DNA of 64,000 nt from Kitasatospora sp. SUK 42 (lineage in GTDB: Bacteria; Actinomycetota; Actinomycetes; Streptomycetales; Streptomycetaceae), in assembly GCF_015776785.2 (NCBI RefSeq), contig NZ_LFMD02000002.1:316295-380294 (forward strand), read 5' to 3'. Both the position numbers and the translations under genes were made by a program. This document shows positions 9,595 through 18,126 of the stretch, piece after piece (the stretch's first letter is position 1; every line of letters starts with the position of its first letter). A model generated the notes under the pieces. That model worked only from the letters and a program-made list of their open reading frames with translations, ran no database searches and had not been told where the DNA came from.

Positions 9595-10239
9595 TCAGGC
9601 GGAGAGCGGTTCGGGCTGCTCGCCGCGGCGGACGGGGGCGGGGTGGGCGCCGTGCGCCCGGCCGATCGGGACGGAGTGGTTCGGCTCGGTATGGTCGTGG
9701 TGCTCGTACTCGCCCCACTGTGGGGCGCGCAACTGGTCCCCGCCGCCGTACGGCTCCAGGTAGGGCCGCCAGCGCGGGTCCTTGATCCCGGTGCCGATGA
9801 TCCGCCAGGCGAGTCCGCTGGGCGGTGCGGGCGGGCGCTTCATCCGCCAGCCGAGTTCGGTGAGGTGGCGGTCGGCCTTGGTGTGGTTGCAGCGGCGGCA
9901 GGCCGCCACCACGTTGTCCCACCGGTGCTGGCCCCCGCGGCTGCGCGGGATGACGTGGTCGACGCTGGTGGCGGCGGCCCCGCAGTAGACGCAGCGGCCG
10001 TGGTCGCGGGCGAACAGGGCCCGGCGGGTGAGCGGGACGGGCCCGCAGAACGGGACCCGGACGAAGCGGGTCAGGCGGACGACGGACGGCGCCGGAAGGG
10101 CGCTGGTGGCGCTGTGCAGAGTGACTCCCGAGTCCTCCAGGCTGACCGCCTTGTGGTTGAGGACCAGGATGAGTGCGCGGCGCATCGATACGACGCCGAG
10201 TGGCTCGTAGGACGCGTTGAGGACCAGGACATGCGGCAC
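9595..10239 (-). CDS. HNH endonuclease family protein
   Basis: A 214-residue protein beginning VPHVLVLNASYEPLG, the characteristic N-terminus of a small HNH nuclease family widespread in actinobacteria. The nuclease core lies mid-protein: CVYCG, then DHVIPRSRGG and a CRRCN pair, giving the two CxxC zinc pairs and the HNH His/Asn residues. GTG 10239 is chosen because AAGGAGG lies 5 bases upstream; the frame is open further 5' but has no site. The C-terminus carries a hydrophilic His/Pro-rich extension (about residues 165-214) beyond the usual end of the family. Role unknown; a DNA-processing housekeeping function is likelier than restriction, since no methylase is nearby. Confidence 0.85.
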   Translation of the reverse strand: MPHVLVLNASYEPLGVVSMRRALILVLNHKAVSLEDSGVTLHSATSALPAPSVVRLTRFVRVPFCGPVPLTRRALFARDHGRCVYCGAAATSVDHVIPRSRGGQHRWDNVVAACRRCNHTKADRHLTELGWRMKRPPAPPSGLAWRIIGTGIKDPRWRPYLEPYGGGDQLRAPQWGEYEHHDHTEPNHSVPIGRAHGAHPAPVRRGEQPEPLSA

Positions 10240-10687
10240 GGATGCCTCCTTGGACGCCTGCGGCGCGTGGCTCGCGCCGGGACGAGCGGTTGGATCGCGC
10301 AACGAGTACGCGATCTCCCCCAGTGTCGCCTTACGCCTTTGTACGGCGCCACCACTCCTGTGTAACGGACCCGGGGTGAACTCCGGGTGTGGTCTCCGTC
10401 ATACCCGGTATGCCCTGGGGGCGGTCGGGTTGCACCCGGGCGCCTCCGGGGCGCGGCGCGGTGGCCCTCCCGGGGGACGGATCGGCCGGTCGGAGCACTG
10501 TCCGGCGGCCGTCCGGAGCAGTGCACGGGGGGAGCGCACCGGGGCGTTGACGGGGCGTAAGAGGAGTCGTGTACGCCCTTCGGCGTGTCCATGCGGGTGC
10601 GCGGTGCCGGTTAGGCTATGGCGCACGGTCCGCGGGCCGCTTGCGGCGGCGCGGGCCCGTCACGCCCCCTGCAAGGAAGGTCCGCAC
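10240..10687. other. 448-bp intergenic region between divergent HNH and mscS genes
   Basis: No convincing gene. It must hold both outward promoters. A TTGACG at 10547-10552 could be a -35 for the channel gene, but its -10 partner is poor. A small imperfect hairpin lies near 10370-10387. Nothing else recognisable. Confidence 0.4.
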
Positions 10688-11845
10688 GTGTTCCGCTCCG
10701 GCGCCACCGGCATCGCCGACGCGTCCTCGACGCTCTCCACCCCGACGCCGGCCCCCTCGCCCACCGCGCCGGAACTGCCGCAGCTGGACCTGCGCATCCC
10801 CACCAGCGCGCAGGAGGTCACCGACACCACCAGGCAGGCGGCCAGCTGGTTCGACTCGCACTGGCAGAGCTGGCTGGAGAGCGGTCTGCGGATCGTCCTC
10901 ATCGTGTTGCTGTCGCTGGTGCTGCGGGCCGTGGTGCGCAAGCTGATCACCCAGCTGATCGGGCGGATGGCGCGCAGCCACGAGCACCAGGAGGAGAGCC
11001 GGCTGGGCGGGCTGCTGGCCAACACCGGGGTGGTGAACACGGAGCGGCGCCAGCAGCGCTCGGAGGCGATCGGCTCGGTGCTGCGCAGCGTGGCCTCCTT
11101 CACCATCCTGGGCACGGCGGCGCTGATGGTGCTCTCCGCGCTCGGGGTGAACCTGGCGCCGCTGCTGGCCAGTGCCGGTGTGGCCGGTGTGGCGATCGGT
11201 TTCGGCGCCCGCAACCTGGTGACGGACTTCCTGTCCGGGGTCTTCATGATCATGGAGGACCAGTACGGCGTCGGCGACGAGATCGACACCGGGGTGGCCA
11301 CCGGCACGGTGCTGGAGGTCGGGCTGCGGGTGACCAAGCTGCGCGGCTCGAACGGCGAGATCTGGTACATCCGCAACGGCGAGGTGAAGCGGATCGCCAA
11401 CATGAGCCAGGGCTGGGCGACGGCCTCGGTGGACGTGCAGGTCGGGTACAAGGAGAACCTGCAGCGGGTCGAGGACCTGATCCTGGAGACGGCCGAGGGG
11501 ATGGCCAAGGAGGCGCCGTACGACGAGCTGGTCTGGGCGCCGGTGTCGATCCTGGGCGTGGAGTCGGTGGCGGCGGACTCGGTGATGGTCCGGGTCGAGG
11601 CCCGGACGGCGCCGGGCAAGGCTCCGGCGGTCTCCCGGGCGCTGCGGCAGCGGCTGAAGGCGGCCTTCGACCTGGCCGGGATCAAGGTCAAGGAGGAGGC
11701 CCCGGCGGTGGGCACCGGAGTGGCGATCGCCTCTATGGCGGAGCCGTCGCCGCCGTCGGCCCTGTCCGACCCGACCTCGCCGCGCTTCCGCGCGACGGAG
11801 CCGATCCCGGCGCCCCGACCGGCGGACGACCCGACGAAGCCGTAG
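10688..11845 (+). CDS. mscS: Small-conductance mechanosensitive channel (MscS family)
   Basis: Membrane channel that opens under tension to release solutes during hypo-osmotic shock. Start GTG 10688 follows AAGGAAGG. A Pro/Thr-rich N-terminal stretch precedes helices at about residues 70-90 and 135-155. The pore helix carries the Gly/Ala packing pattern (ASAGVAGVAIGFGARNLV) and the start of the beta domain (EDQYGVGDEID). The cytoplasmic alpha/beta vestibule (RVTKLRGSNGEIWYIRNGEV) follows. The C-terminus is a Pro/Ser-rich disordered tail. At 385 residues it is longer than E. coli MscS because of these tails. Confidence 0.92.
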   Translation: MFRSGATGIADASSTLSTPTPAPSPTAPELPQLDLRIPTSAQEVTDTTRQAASWFDSHWQSWLESGLRIVLIVLLSLVLRAVVRKLITQLIGRMARSHEHQEESRLGGLLANTGVVNTERRQQRSEAIGSVLRSVASFTILGTAALMVLSALGVNLAPLLASAGVAGVAIGFGARNLVTDFLSGVFMIMEDQYGVGDEIDTGVATGTVLEVGLRVTKLRGSNGEIWYIRNGEVKRIANMSQGWATASVDVQVGYKENLQRVEDLILETAEGMAKEAPYDELVWAPVSILGVESVAADSVMVRVEARTAPGKAPAVSRALRQRLKAAFDLAGIKVKEEAPAVGTGVAIASMAEPSPPSALSDPTSPRFRATEPIPAPRPADDPTKP

Positions 11846-11901
11846 CGCTTCGGCGGATCGGCGCCTGCGAACCACCGCGAAGAGGACCTCAAAAAGGACG
11901 A

Positions 11902-11935
11902 AAGCCCCGCTCCCGCCACGGCGGGGGCGGGGCTT
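11902..11935 (+). terminator. Rho-independent-type hairpin after mscS
   Basis: AAGCCCCGC/TCCCGCC pairs with GGCGGGGGCGGGGCTT around a short loop, 56 bp after the mscS stop and ahead of the csnR promoter. Confidence 0.75.
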
Positions 11936-11979
11936 CGTGCTGTCCGGTAACGCTTCGGCATCCTCCGCTCCGCCGACCA

Positions 11980-12009
11980 TTGACACCCCGCTGACGCGGA
12001 CCGTACGGT
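11980..12009 (+). promoter_or_regulatory. Candidate sigma-70-type promoter of the csn operon
   Basis: TTGACA at 11980-11985 and TACGGT at 12004-12009 with 18-bp spacing. It predicts a start near 12016, about 95 nt before csnR, so the palindrome at 12025 would lie just downstream of the start. Confidence 0.65.
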
Positions 12010-12024
12010 CCTACCCAAGCGACT

Positions 12025-12035
12025 GGAAAGTTTCC
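12025..12035. promoter_or_regulatory. CsnR-type ROK operator
   Basis: Core palindrome GGAAA-G-TTTCC, with outer CTG/CAG also matching. It resembles the AGGAAA/TTTCCT operator known for the ROK repressor CsnR of S. lividans/coelicolor. Position just after the predicted transcription start suits repression by blocking RNA polymerase, with oligosaccharide-dependent release. Confidence 0.7.
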
Positions 12036-12110
12036 TAACAGTTCGCGGAAGCAGGCCCCGACCGCCACCCGGGGGCCACCCCGACCAGCCGAAAGAGGAG
12101 GATTCCGGGC

Positions 12111-13301
12111 ATGACCAAGAGCACCGCCAAGGCCCCCCTCGCCGGCACCCCCAGCCTGCTGCGCGCCATCAACGACCGCGCCGCCCTCGAACTCCTGCTG
12201 GCGAACGGGCCGCTCTCCCGCACCCAGATCGGCACCCTGACCGGACTGTCCAAGCCCACCGCCTCCCAGCTGCTGGCCCGCCTGGAGGCGGCCGGGCTGG
12301 TCCTGCCGGTCGGCACCACGGCGGGCGGGCCGGGCCCCAACGCCCAGCTGTACCAGGTGAATCCGGCCGCCGGGTACGTCGCCGGCCTGGAGGTCACCGG
12401 CAGCGAGATCCGGGTCGCCATCGCCGACATCACCGGCTCCACGCTGGTCGAGCACAGCGTGCCGACCAGGGGCGTCCCGGCCGCCGAGACCGTCGCCAGG
12501 GTCGCCGCCGCGGTCGCCGGGGCCAGGCAGGCCGCCGGGCTCGCCGACGGCAGCCTGCGCACCGTCGCGATCGGCGTCGGCGGCGCCCCCGACCCGGTCA
12601 CCGGCAAGCTGCGCTACGCCTCCCACCTGCCCGGCTGGCACTCGCCGCGGCTGGTCGAGGAACTGTCCGAGGCGATCGGCGCGCCGGTGTCGATCGAGAA
12701 CGACGTGAACCTCGCCGCGGTCGCCGAGCGGGCCTCGGGCGCGGCGGCGGGTTCCGAGGACTTCGTCCTGCTCTGGGCCGGAGCGGGCGTCGGCGCCGCG
12801 ATCATGATCGGCGGGCGGCTGCACCGCGGCTTCACCGGCGGCGCCGGGGAGGTCGGCTACATGCCGGTGCCCGACTCGCCGTTCGAATGGGACGCCCGCC
12901 GCCGCAAGTTCGGCGGGTTCCAGGCCCTGGTCGGCGCACCCGCCGTCCGTGCGCTGGCCCGTGAGCACGGACTCGGAGCACCCACCGCGGAGGAGTCGAT
13001 CGCCAAGGCCCTGGAGACCCCGGGCGCCGGCGACACCCTCCTCACCGAACTGGCCGGGCGGCTCGCCGTCGGGCTGAGTGTCATCGTCGCCGTGATCGAC
13101 CCCCAACTGGTGGTCCTCTCCGGCGCGGTGCCGAGCGCGGGCGGCGAACGGCTGCGCGCGCTCGTCGAGGACGAACTGGCCCGGATCTGCATCGCCCGCC
13201 CGGAGATCCGCAGCAGTGCCCTACCCGGCTCGCCCGTCCTGCTCGGCGCCCTGCAACGCGCCCTCACGGACGCCCGTGAGGCGGTCTTCTCCACCCACTG
13301 A
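12111..13301 (+). CDS. csnR: ROK-family transcriptional repressor, CsnR-like
   Basis: Predicted to repress the downstream uptake operon until amino-sugar oligosaccharides appear. The N-terminal winged helix-turn-helix covers about residues 14-60 (LSRTQIGTLTGLSKPTASQL). The ROK sugar-kinase-like domain follows, with an acidic DITGST loop, ENDVNLAAVAE and GAGVGAAIMIGG. The usual ROK zinc-binding Cys cluster is absent: the region after GEVGYMPV carries no Cys, as in several actinobacterial ROK repressors. ATG 12111 follows AGGAGG. It heads an operon matching csnR-csnK in order; the name is transferred from that synteny and the operator. Confidence 0.85.
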   Translation: MTKSTAKAPLAGTPSLLRAINDRAALELLLANGPLSRTQIGTLTGLSKPTASQLLARLEAAGLVLPVGTTAGGPGPNAQLYQVNPAAGYVAGLEVTGSEIRVAIADITGSTLVEHSVPTRGVPAAETVARVAAAVAGARQAAGLADGSLRTVAIGVGGAPDPVTGKLRYASHLPGWHSPRLVEELSEAIGAPVSIENDVNLAAVAERASGAAAGSEDFVLLWAGAGVGAAIMIGGRLHRGFTGGAGEVGYMPVPDSPFEWDARRRKFGGFQALVGAPAVRALAREHGLGAPTAEESIAKALETPGAGDTLLTELAGRLAVGLSVIVAVIDPQLVVLSGAVPSAGGERLRALVEDELARICIARPEIRSSALPGSPVLLGALQRALTDAREAVFSTH

Positions 13302-13406
13302 CGCTCCCCCTGTCACCTTGTTCACCTGCACCCACCTCTCCCCCAACCCCCTACGCGGGACCAGAGGCAACGACGCCTGCCCGCGCACCCCCAGGAGGAC
13401 CACGAA

Positions 13407-14762
13407 GTGCACGCCATCACCTCACGCAGAGGCCGCCGCACGATCGCCGCCGTCGCCGGCAGCGCCGTCCTGGCCCTGCTCGCCTCCGCCTGCACCGGTT
13501 CCAGCGACTCGGGCGGCAACGACGACTCGGCCAGCGGCAAGGACGTCACCATCACCTTCTGGCACGGTTGGAGCCAGGACAACGAGGTGAAGGCGATCAA
13601 CGACATCATCGCCGCCTTCGAGAAGGCCCACCCCAACATCCACGTCAAGCCGCAGGGCAACGTCGCGGACGACAAGGTCAACCAGGCCCTGCGTGCCGGC
13701 GGCGACGAGGCCCCGGACGTGGTCTCCTCCTTCACCACCAACAACGTCGGCATGTTCTGCTCGACCAAGGCGTTCATCGACCTCAAGCCCCAGCTCCAGA
13801 AGAGCGGCATCGACCCGGCCAAGACCTTCCCGGCCGCGATGCTCAACTACACGCAGTTCCAGGGCAACCAGTGCTCGCTGCCGCTGCTCGGCGACGCCTA
13901 CGGCCTCTACTACAACAAGAAGGCCTTCGCCGCGGCCGGCATCACCGCCCCGCCCAGGACCTTCAGCGAGTTCGCCGACGACGCCAGGAAGCTGACCGTC
14001 GCCGACGGCGACTCGTACAAGCAGCTCGGCTTCATGCCGCTGTACCACGGCTACGAGGGCCACGCCGAGCACTTCCTCGGCCAGTACGGCGCCACCTACT
14101 TCGGTTCGGACGGCAAGTCGAACATCGCCACCGACCCGAAGGTCGCCGCGATGCTCAACTGGCAGAAGGGCCTGGTCGACCAGCTCGGCGGCTACGCCAA
14201 GCTGGACAAGTACCGCTCCACCTTCGGCGAGGAGTTCAGCGCCAAGAACCCCTTCAACACCGGCCAGGTCGCGATGGCCCTCGACGGCGAGTGGCGCACC
14301 GCCTCGCTCGCCGACGACAAGCCCGACATCGACTGGGCCACCGCGCCCTTCCCGGTGCCGGACGACCAGGCCGCCACCTACGGCCGCAGCTACCTGACCG
14401 GCACCATCGTCGGCATCGCCAGCACCAGCAAGAAGCAGGCCGCGGCCTGGGAGTTCGTCAAGTTCCTGACCACGGACACCGACTCGGTGGTCAACTTCGC
14501 CAACGCCATCCACAACGTGCCCAGCACCTTCGACGCGCTCAACTCGCCGAAGCTGGTGAGCGACGCGAACTTCAAGACCTTCCTGGACGTCGCCAAGAAC
14601 CCGAACTCCAGCACCACCCCGGCGAGCGTCAACGGCGGCGGCTACCTCGCCACCCTGCAGAACCTCGGCTACGACATCGAGTCCGGCAAGCAGACCGACG
14701 TCCAGGCCGGTCTGGCCGCCACCGCCAAGCAGATCGACACCGACATCGCCCAGGCCAAGTAG
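13407..14762 (+). CDS. csnE: Solute-binding lipoprotein of sugar ABC importer, CsnE-like
   Basis: Extracellular family-1 substrate-binding protein that captures oligosaccharides for the importer. GTG 13407 follows CCAGGAGG. The N-terminus has twin Arg (SRRGRR), a hydrophobic stretch and a lipobox-like LLASAC, with Cys at about residue 29 as lipid anchor. The mature part shows family patterns: TITFWHGWS, AFEKAHPNIHV, FTTNNVGMF and LPLLGDAYGLYYNKKAF. At 451 residues it is family-typical. By operon identity the ligand is probably glucosamine (chitosan) oligosaccharides; sequence alone cannot exclude other beta-linked sugars. Confidence 0.88.
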   Translation: MHAITSRRGRRTIAAVAGSAVLALLASACTGSSDSGGNDDSASGKDVTITFWHGWSQDNEVKAINDIIAAFEKAHPNIHVKPQGNVADDKVNQALRAGGDEAPDVVSSFTTNNVGMFCSTKAFIDLKPQLQKSGIDPAKTFPAAMLNYTQFQGNQCSLPLLGDAYGLYYNKKAFAAAGITAPPRTFSEFADDARKLTVADGDSYKQLGFMPLYHGYEGHAEHFLGQYGATYFGSDGKSNIATDPKVAAMLNWQKGLVDQLGGYAKLDKYRSTFGEEFSAKNPFNTGQVAMALDGEWRTASLADDKPDIDWATAPFPVPDDQAATYGRSYLTGTIVGIASTSKKQAAAWEFVKFLTTDTDSVVNFANAIHNVPSTFDALNSPKLVSDANFKTFLDVAKNPNSSTTPASVNGGGYLATLQNLGYDIESGKQTDVQAGLAATAKQIDTDIAQAK

Positions 14763-14790
14763 GCGACGGGAACGGCCCACGGAGCTCCCC

Positions 14791-15792
14791 ATGTCACTCG
14801 CGTTCGGCACCCGCAAGGACGGTGCTGGACCGACCGCCCCGGCGGCGCCCTCCACGCAGCACCTGCTGCGCCGGAAGCGCCGCCGGGAGGCGGCCCGCAC
14901 CCTTGCCTTCCTCTCCCCCTGGCTCATCGGGTTCAGCGTCTTCTTCGCCTACCCGCTGATCTCCACCGCCTACTTCTCCCTCACCCAGTACAACGGCTTC
15001 GGCTCGCCGACCTTCAACGGCCTGAAGAACTGGGACTACGTCTTCAACCAGCTGCCGACCTTCTGGCAGGGCCTGCGCAACACGCTGTGGCTGGTCGTCA
15101 TCATGGTGACCCTGCGGGTGGCCTTCGGCCTCGGCATCGGGCTGCTCATCACCAAGATCAAGACCGGCGTGGGCTTCTTCCGCACCGTCTTCTACCTGCC
15201 GTACCTGGCCCCGCCGGTGGCCGCCACCGTCGCCTTCGCCTTCCTTCTCAACCCCGGCACCGGCCCGCTCAACCACCTGCTCGGCCAGCTCGGCCTGCCG
15301 CAGCCCGGCTGGTTCGCCGACCCCTCCTGGTCCAAGCCCGCACTCACCCTGCTCGCCATGTGGGGCGTCGGCGACCTGATGGTCATCTTCATGGCCTCGC
15401 TGCTGGACGTCCCCAAGGAGCAGTACGAGGCCGCCGAGCTCGACGGCGCCGGCCCGTTCCAGAGGTTCCGGTACGTCACGCTGCCGAACATCTCGCCGAT
15501 CATCACGTTCGCGGTGGTCACCGGGGTCATCCAGACCATGCAGTACTACACCCAGGCGATCGTCGCCGGGAAGGTCGCCGGCGGCATCGCCGGCAACTCC
15601 GGCCAGCAGTTCGAGCCCGGCTTCCCGCAGGGCTCCACCTGGACCCTGCCGCAGATGGTCTACAACCTCGGCTTCCAGCGCTTCAACTACGGCGCGGCCT
15701 GCGTCGTCGCCCTGGTGCTGTTCGCCATCTCGATGGCCGTCACCTCGATCCTGCTCCGCCGCCGGTCCGGCTTCATGGCGAGCGACGACTAG
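14791..15792 (+). CDS. csnF: Sugar ABC transporter permease 1, CsnF-like
   Basis: Inner-membrane permease subunit (MalF type). It has six predicted helices, beginning about residue 45 (FLSPWLIGFSVFFAYPLI), and a cytoplasmic EAA loop (EQYEAAELDGAGPFQRFRYV) that docks the ATPase. ATG 14791 lies 28 bp after csnE, with GGAG before it. At 333 residues it lacks the long periplasmic loop of MalF. No ATPase gene is in the operon, so it presumably uses a shared ATPase such as MsiK encoded elsewhere. Confidence 0.9.
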   Translation: MSLAFGTRKDGAGPTAPAAPSTQHLLRRKRRREAARTLAFLSPWLIGFSVFFAYPLISTAYFSLTQYNGFGSPTFNGLKNWDYVFNQLPTFWQGLRNTLWLVVIMVTLRVAFGLGIGLLITKIKTGVGFFRTVFYLPYLAPPVAATVAFAFLLNPGTGPLNHLLGQLGLPQPGWFADPSWSKPALTLLAMWGVGDLMVIFMASLLDVPKEQYEAAELDGAGPFQRFRYVTLPNISPIITFAVVTGVIQTMQYYTQAIVAGKVAGGIAGNSGQQFEPGFPQGSTWTLPQMVYNLGFQRFNYGAACVVALVLFAISMAVTSILLRRRSGFMASDD

Positions 15793-15813
15793 CGGACCCC
15801 TGAGGACTAGCCC

Positions 15814-16722
15814 ATGACTCTCAGCTCCACGCTCAGCAAGGCGCCCGCCCCGGCCGGCGCCTCCCGGAACGGCACCGCCGCCGCCCGGGCCGCCCGGCGC
15901 CGCGCGCTGCTCAACTGGGTGGCCGTGCACTCGCTGGCGATCGCCGCCGCGCTGTTCTTCCTGCTGCCGTTCGTCTTCGTCTTCCTCACCTCGGTGATGA
16001 ACGACCAGCAGGCGCTCACCACCGACTACTGGCCCACCTCCTGGAACTGGGGCAACTACGCCAAGGTGTTCGACACCCCCGGCTTCCTCACCTGGTGGCG
16101 CAACACCCTGGTGTACGCCGGCGTCGGCACCCTGGTGACCGTCGTGTCCAGCGTGCCGGTCGCCTACGCGCTCGCCAAGTTCCGCTTCCGCGGCCGCAAC
16201 CTGGCCCTGATGGCGGTCATCGCGATGATGATGCTGCCGCCGCAGGTCACCGTCATCCCGATGTACCTGTTCTGGGCCAAGCAGATGGGCCTCGGCGGCT
16301 CGCTGTGGCCGCTGATCATCCCGATGGCCTTCGGCGACGCGTTCTCCATCTTCCTGCTGCGCCAGTTCCTGATGACCATCCCCAAGGAGTACATCGAGGC
16401 GGCCCGGATCGACGGCTGCGGCGACCTGCGCACCCTGCTGCGGGTGGTCCTGCCGATGTCCAAGCCGGCCATCGCCGCCGTCGCGCTGTTCCAGTTCTTC
16501 TACTGCTGGAACGACTACTTCGGCCCGCAGGTCTACGCCAGCAACAACCAGCAGGCCTGGACGCTGAGTTACGGCCTGGAGTCGTTCAAGGCCGCCCACC
16601 ACACCAACTGGAACCTCACCATGGCCGCCACCCTGCTGGTGATGGCGCCGGTGATCGTCCTCTTCTTCTTCGCACAGAAGGCCTTCATCGAAGGCGTGAC
16701 ACTGACAGGGGTCAAGGGCTGA
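15814..16722 (+). CDS. csnG: Sugar ABC transporter permease 2, CsnG-like
   Basis: MalG-type permease partner of the preceding gene. It has six predicted helices, the first at about residues 33-55, and an EAA loop (EYIEAARIDGCGDLRTLLRV) near residue 190. ATG 15814 follows CTGAGGACTAG. Its TGA overlaps the ATG of the next gene by one base (TGATG), which implies translational coupling. Length of 302 residues is standard for the family. Confidence 0.9.
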   Translation: MTLSSTLSKAPAPAGASRNGTAAARAARRRALLNWVAVHSLAIAAALFFLLPFVFVFLTSVMNDQQALTTDYWPTSWNWGNYAKVFDTPGFLTWWRNTLVYAGVGTLVTVVSSVPVAYALAKFRFRGRNLALMAVIAMMMLPPQVTVIPMYLFWAKQMGLGGSLWPLIIPMAFGDAFSIFLLRQFLMTIPKEYIEAARIDGCGDLRTLLRVVLPMSKPAIAAVALFQFFYCWNDYFGPQVYASNNQQAWTLSYGLESFKAAHHTNWNLTMAATLLVMAPVIVLFFFAQKAFIEGVTLTGVKG

Positions 16723-18011
16723 TGTCCGCACTGAAGTTGGCAATCGTCGGCGGAGGTTCGACGTACACCCCGGAGCTGATCGACGGCTTCGCCAGGCTGC
16801 GCGACACCCTGCCGGTCGGCGAGTTGGTGCTGATCGACCCGGCCGCCGAGCGGCTGGAGCTGATCGGCGGCCTCGCCCGGCGGATCTTCGCCAAGCAGGG
16901 CCACTCCGCCACCGTGACGGTCACCACGGACCTGGTGGCGGGCGTCGCGGACGCCGACGCCGTCCTGCTCCAGCTGCGCGTCGGCGGACAGGCGGCGCGC
17001 AACCAGGACGAGACGTGGCCCCTGGAGTGCGGCTGCGTCGGCCAGGAGACCACCGGCGCGGGCGGGCTCGCCAAGGCGCTGCGCACCGTCCCGGTCGTGC
17101 TGGACATCGCCGAGCAGGTCCGCCGGACCAACCCGGACGCCTGGATCGTCGACTTCACCAACCCGGTCGGCATCGTCACCCGGGCCCTCCAGACCGCCGG
17201 CCACAAGGCCGTCGGCCTGTGCAACGTCGCGATCGGCTTCCAGCGCAAGTTCGCGGCCCACCTGGGCGTGGACCCGGAGCTGATCCGCCTCGACCACGTC
17301 GGGCTCAACCACCTGACCTGGGAGCGCGGGGTGACCCTGCTCGACGCCCCCGGCTCCGCCACCGGCCGGGAGGTGCTGCCCTCGCTGCTCAGCGGCTTCG
17401 GCAAGGAGATCGCCGACGACCTGCACCTGCCGCAGGCCTTCGTGCAGCGGCTCGGCGTGGTGCCCTCGTACTACCTGCGGTACTTCTACCAGCACGACAC
17501 CGTGGTGGAGGAGCTCAGGGTGCAGGGCTCGCGGGCCGCCCAGGTCGCCGAGATCGAGCGGCAGCTGCTGGAGATGTACGCCGACCCGGCCCTGGACACC
17601 AAGCCCGAGCTGCTCGGCAAGCGCGGCGGCGCCTTCTACTCGGAGGCCGCCGTCCAGCTGATCGCGGCCCTGCTGGGCACCGGCGGCGGGACGTCCGTGC
17701 AGGTGGTGAACACCCGCAACGACGGCGTGCTGCCCTTCCTGCCGGACGACGCCGTCATCGAGGTCCCGGCCGAGGTCGACGCCGCGGGCGTGCGGCCGCT
17801 GCCGCAGCGGCCGCTCGAACCGCTGTACGCCGGGCTGGTCGCCGCCGTCACCTCGTACGAGCACCTCGCCCTCGACGCCGCCCTGCACGGCGGCCGCGAC
17901 CGGGTCTTCGACGCCCTGCTCGCGCACCCGCTGGTCGGCCAGATCGAACTCGCCGACCAGCTCACGGATCGGCTGCTCGCGCACAACCGCGAGCACCTCG
18001 CCTGGGCCTGA
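16722..18011 (+). CDS. csnH: GH4 family 6-phospho-beta-glucosidase-like glycosidase, CsnH-like
   Basis: NAD- and Mn-dependent glycosidase family working by oxidation/elimination in the cytoplasm. It is expected to cut imported (possibly phosphorylated) oligosaccharides. The N-terminal Rossmann motif is VGGGSTYTPEL (residues 9-19). DFTNP (Asn about 147), Cys about 167 in LCNVAIG and His about 197 in LNHLTW are the metal and substrate positions of GH4. At 429 residues it is family length. It overlaps csnG by one base. In the csn operon the true substrate is probably a glucosamine oligosaccharide rather than 6-phospho-cellobiose. Confidence 0.88.
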   Translation: MSALKLAIVGGGSTYTPELIDGFARLRDTLPVGELVLIDPAAERLELIGGLARRIFAKQGHSATVTVTTDLVAGVADADAVLLQLRVGGQAARNQDETWPLECGCVGQETTGAGGLAKALRTVPVVLDIAEQVRRTNPDAWIVDFTNPVGIVTRALQTAGHKAVGLCNVAIGFQRKFAAHLGVDPELIRLDHVGLNHLTWERGVTLLDAPGSATGREVLPSLLSGFGKEIADDLHLPQAFVQRLGVVPSYYLRYFYQHDTVVEELRVQGSRAAQVAEIERQLLEMYADPALDTKPELLGKRGGAFYSEAAVQLIAALLGTGGGTSVQVVNTRNDGVLPFLPDDAVIEVPAEVDAAGVRPLPQRPLEPLYAGLVAAVTSYEHLALDAALHGGRDRVFDALLAHPLVGQIELADQLTDRLLAHNREHLAWA

Positions 18012-18025
18012 GCGCCATCCACGGA

Positions 18026-18058
18026 CCCGGTCCGTGCCCCGCGGGGGCGCGGACCGGG
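18026..18058 (+). other. Intra-operon hairpin between csnH and csnK
   Basis: CCCGGTCCG pairs with CGGACCGGG, and the loop is itself self-complementary (GCCCC-GCG-GGGGC). It could attenuate transcription or stabilise the upstream mRNA, lowering csnK relative to csnH. Confidence 0.6.
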
Positions 18059-18126
18059 CGGGGCGAGGAGACCGACCAACCCCGGCCGGGGTACACGGCC
18101 GGGCCACGTACGAGCGCGGGGACCTG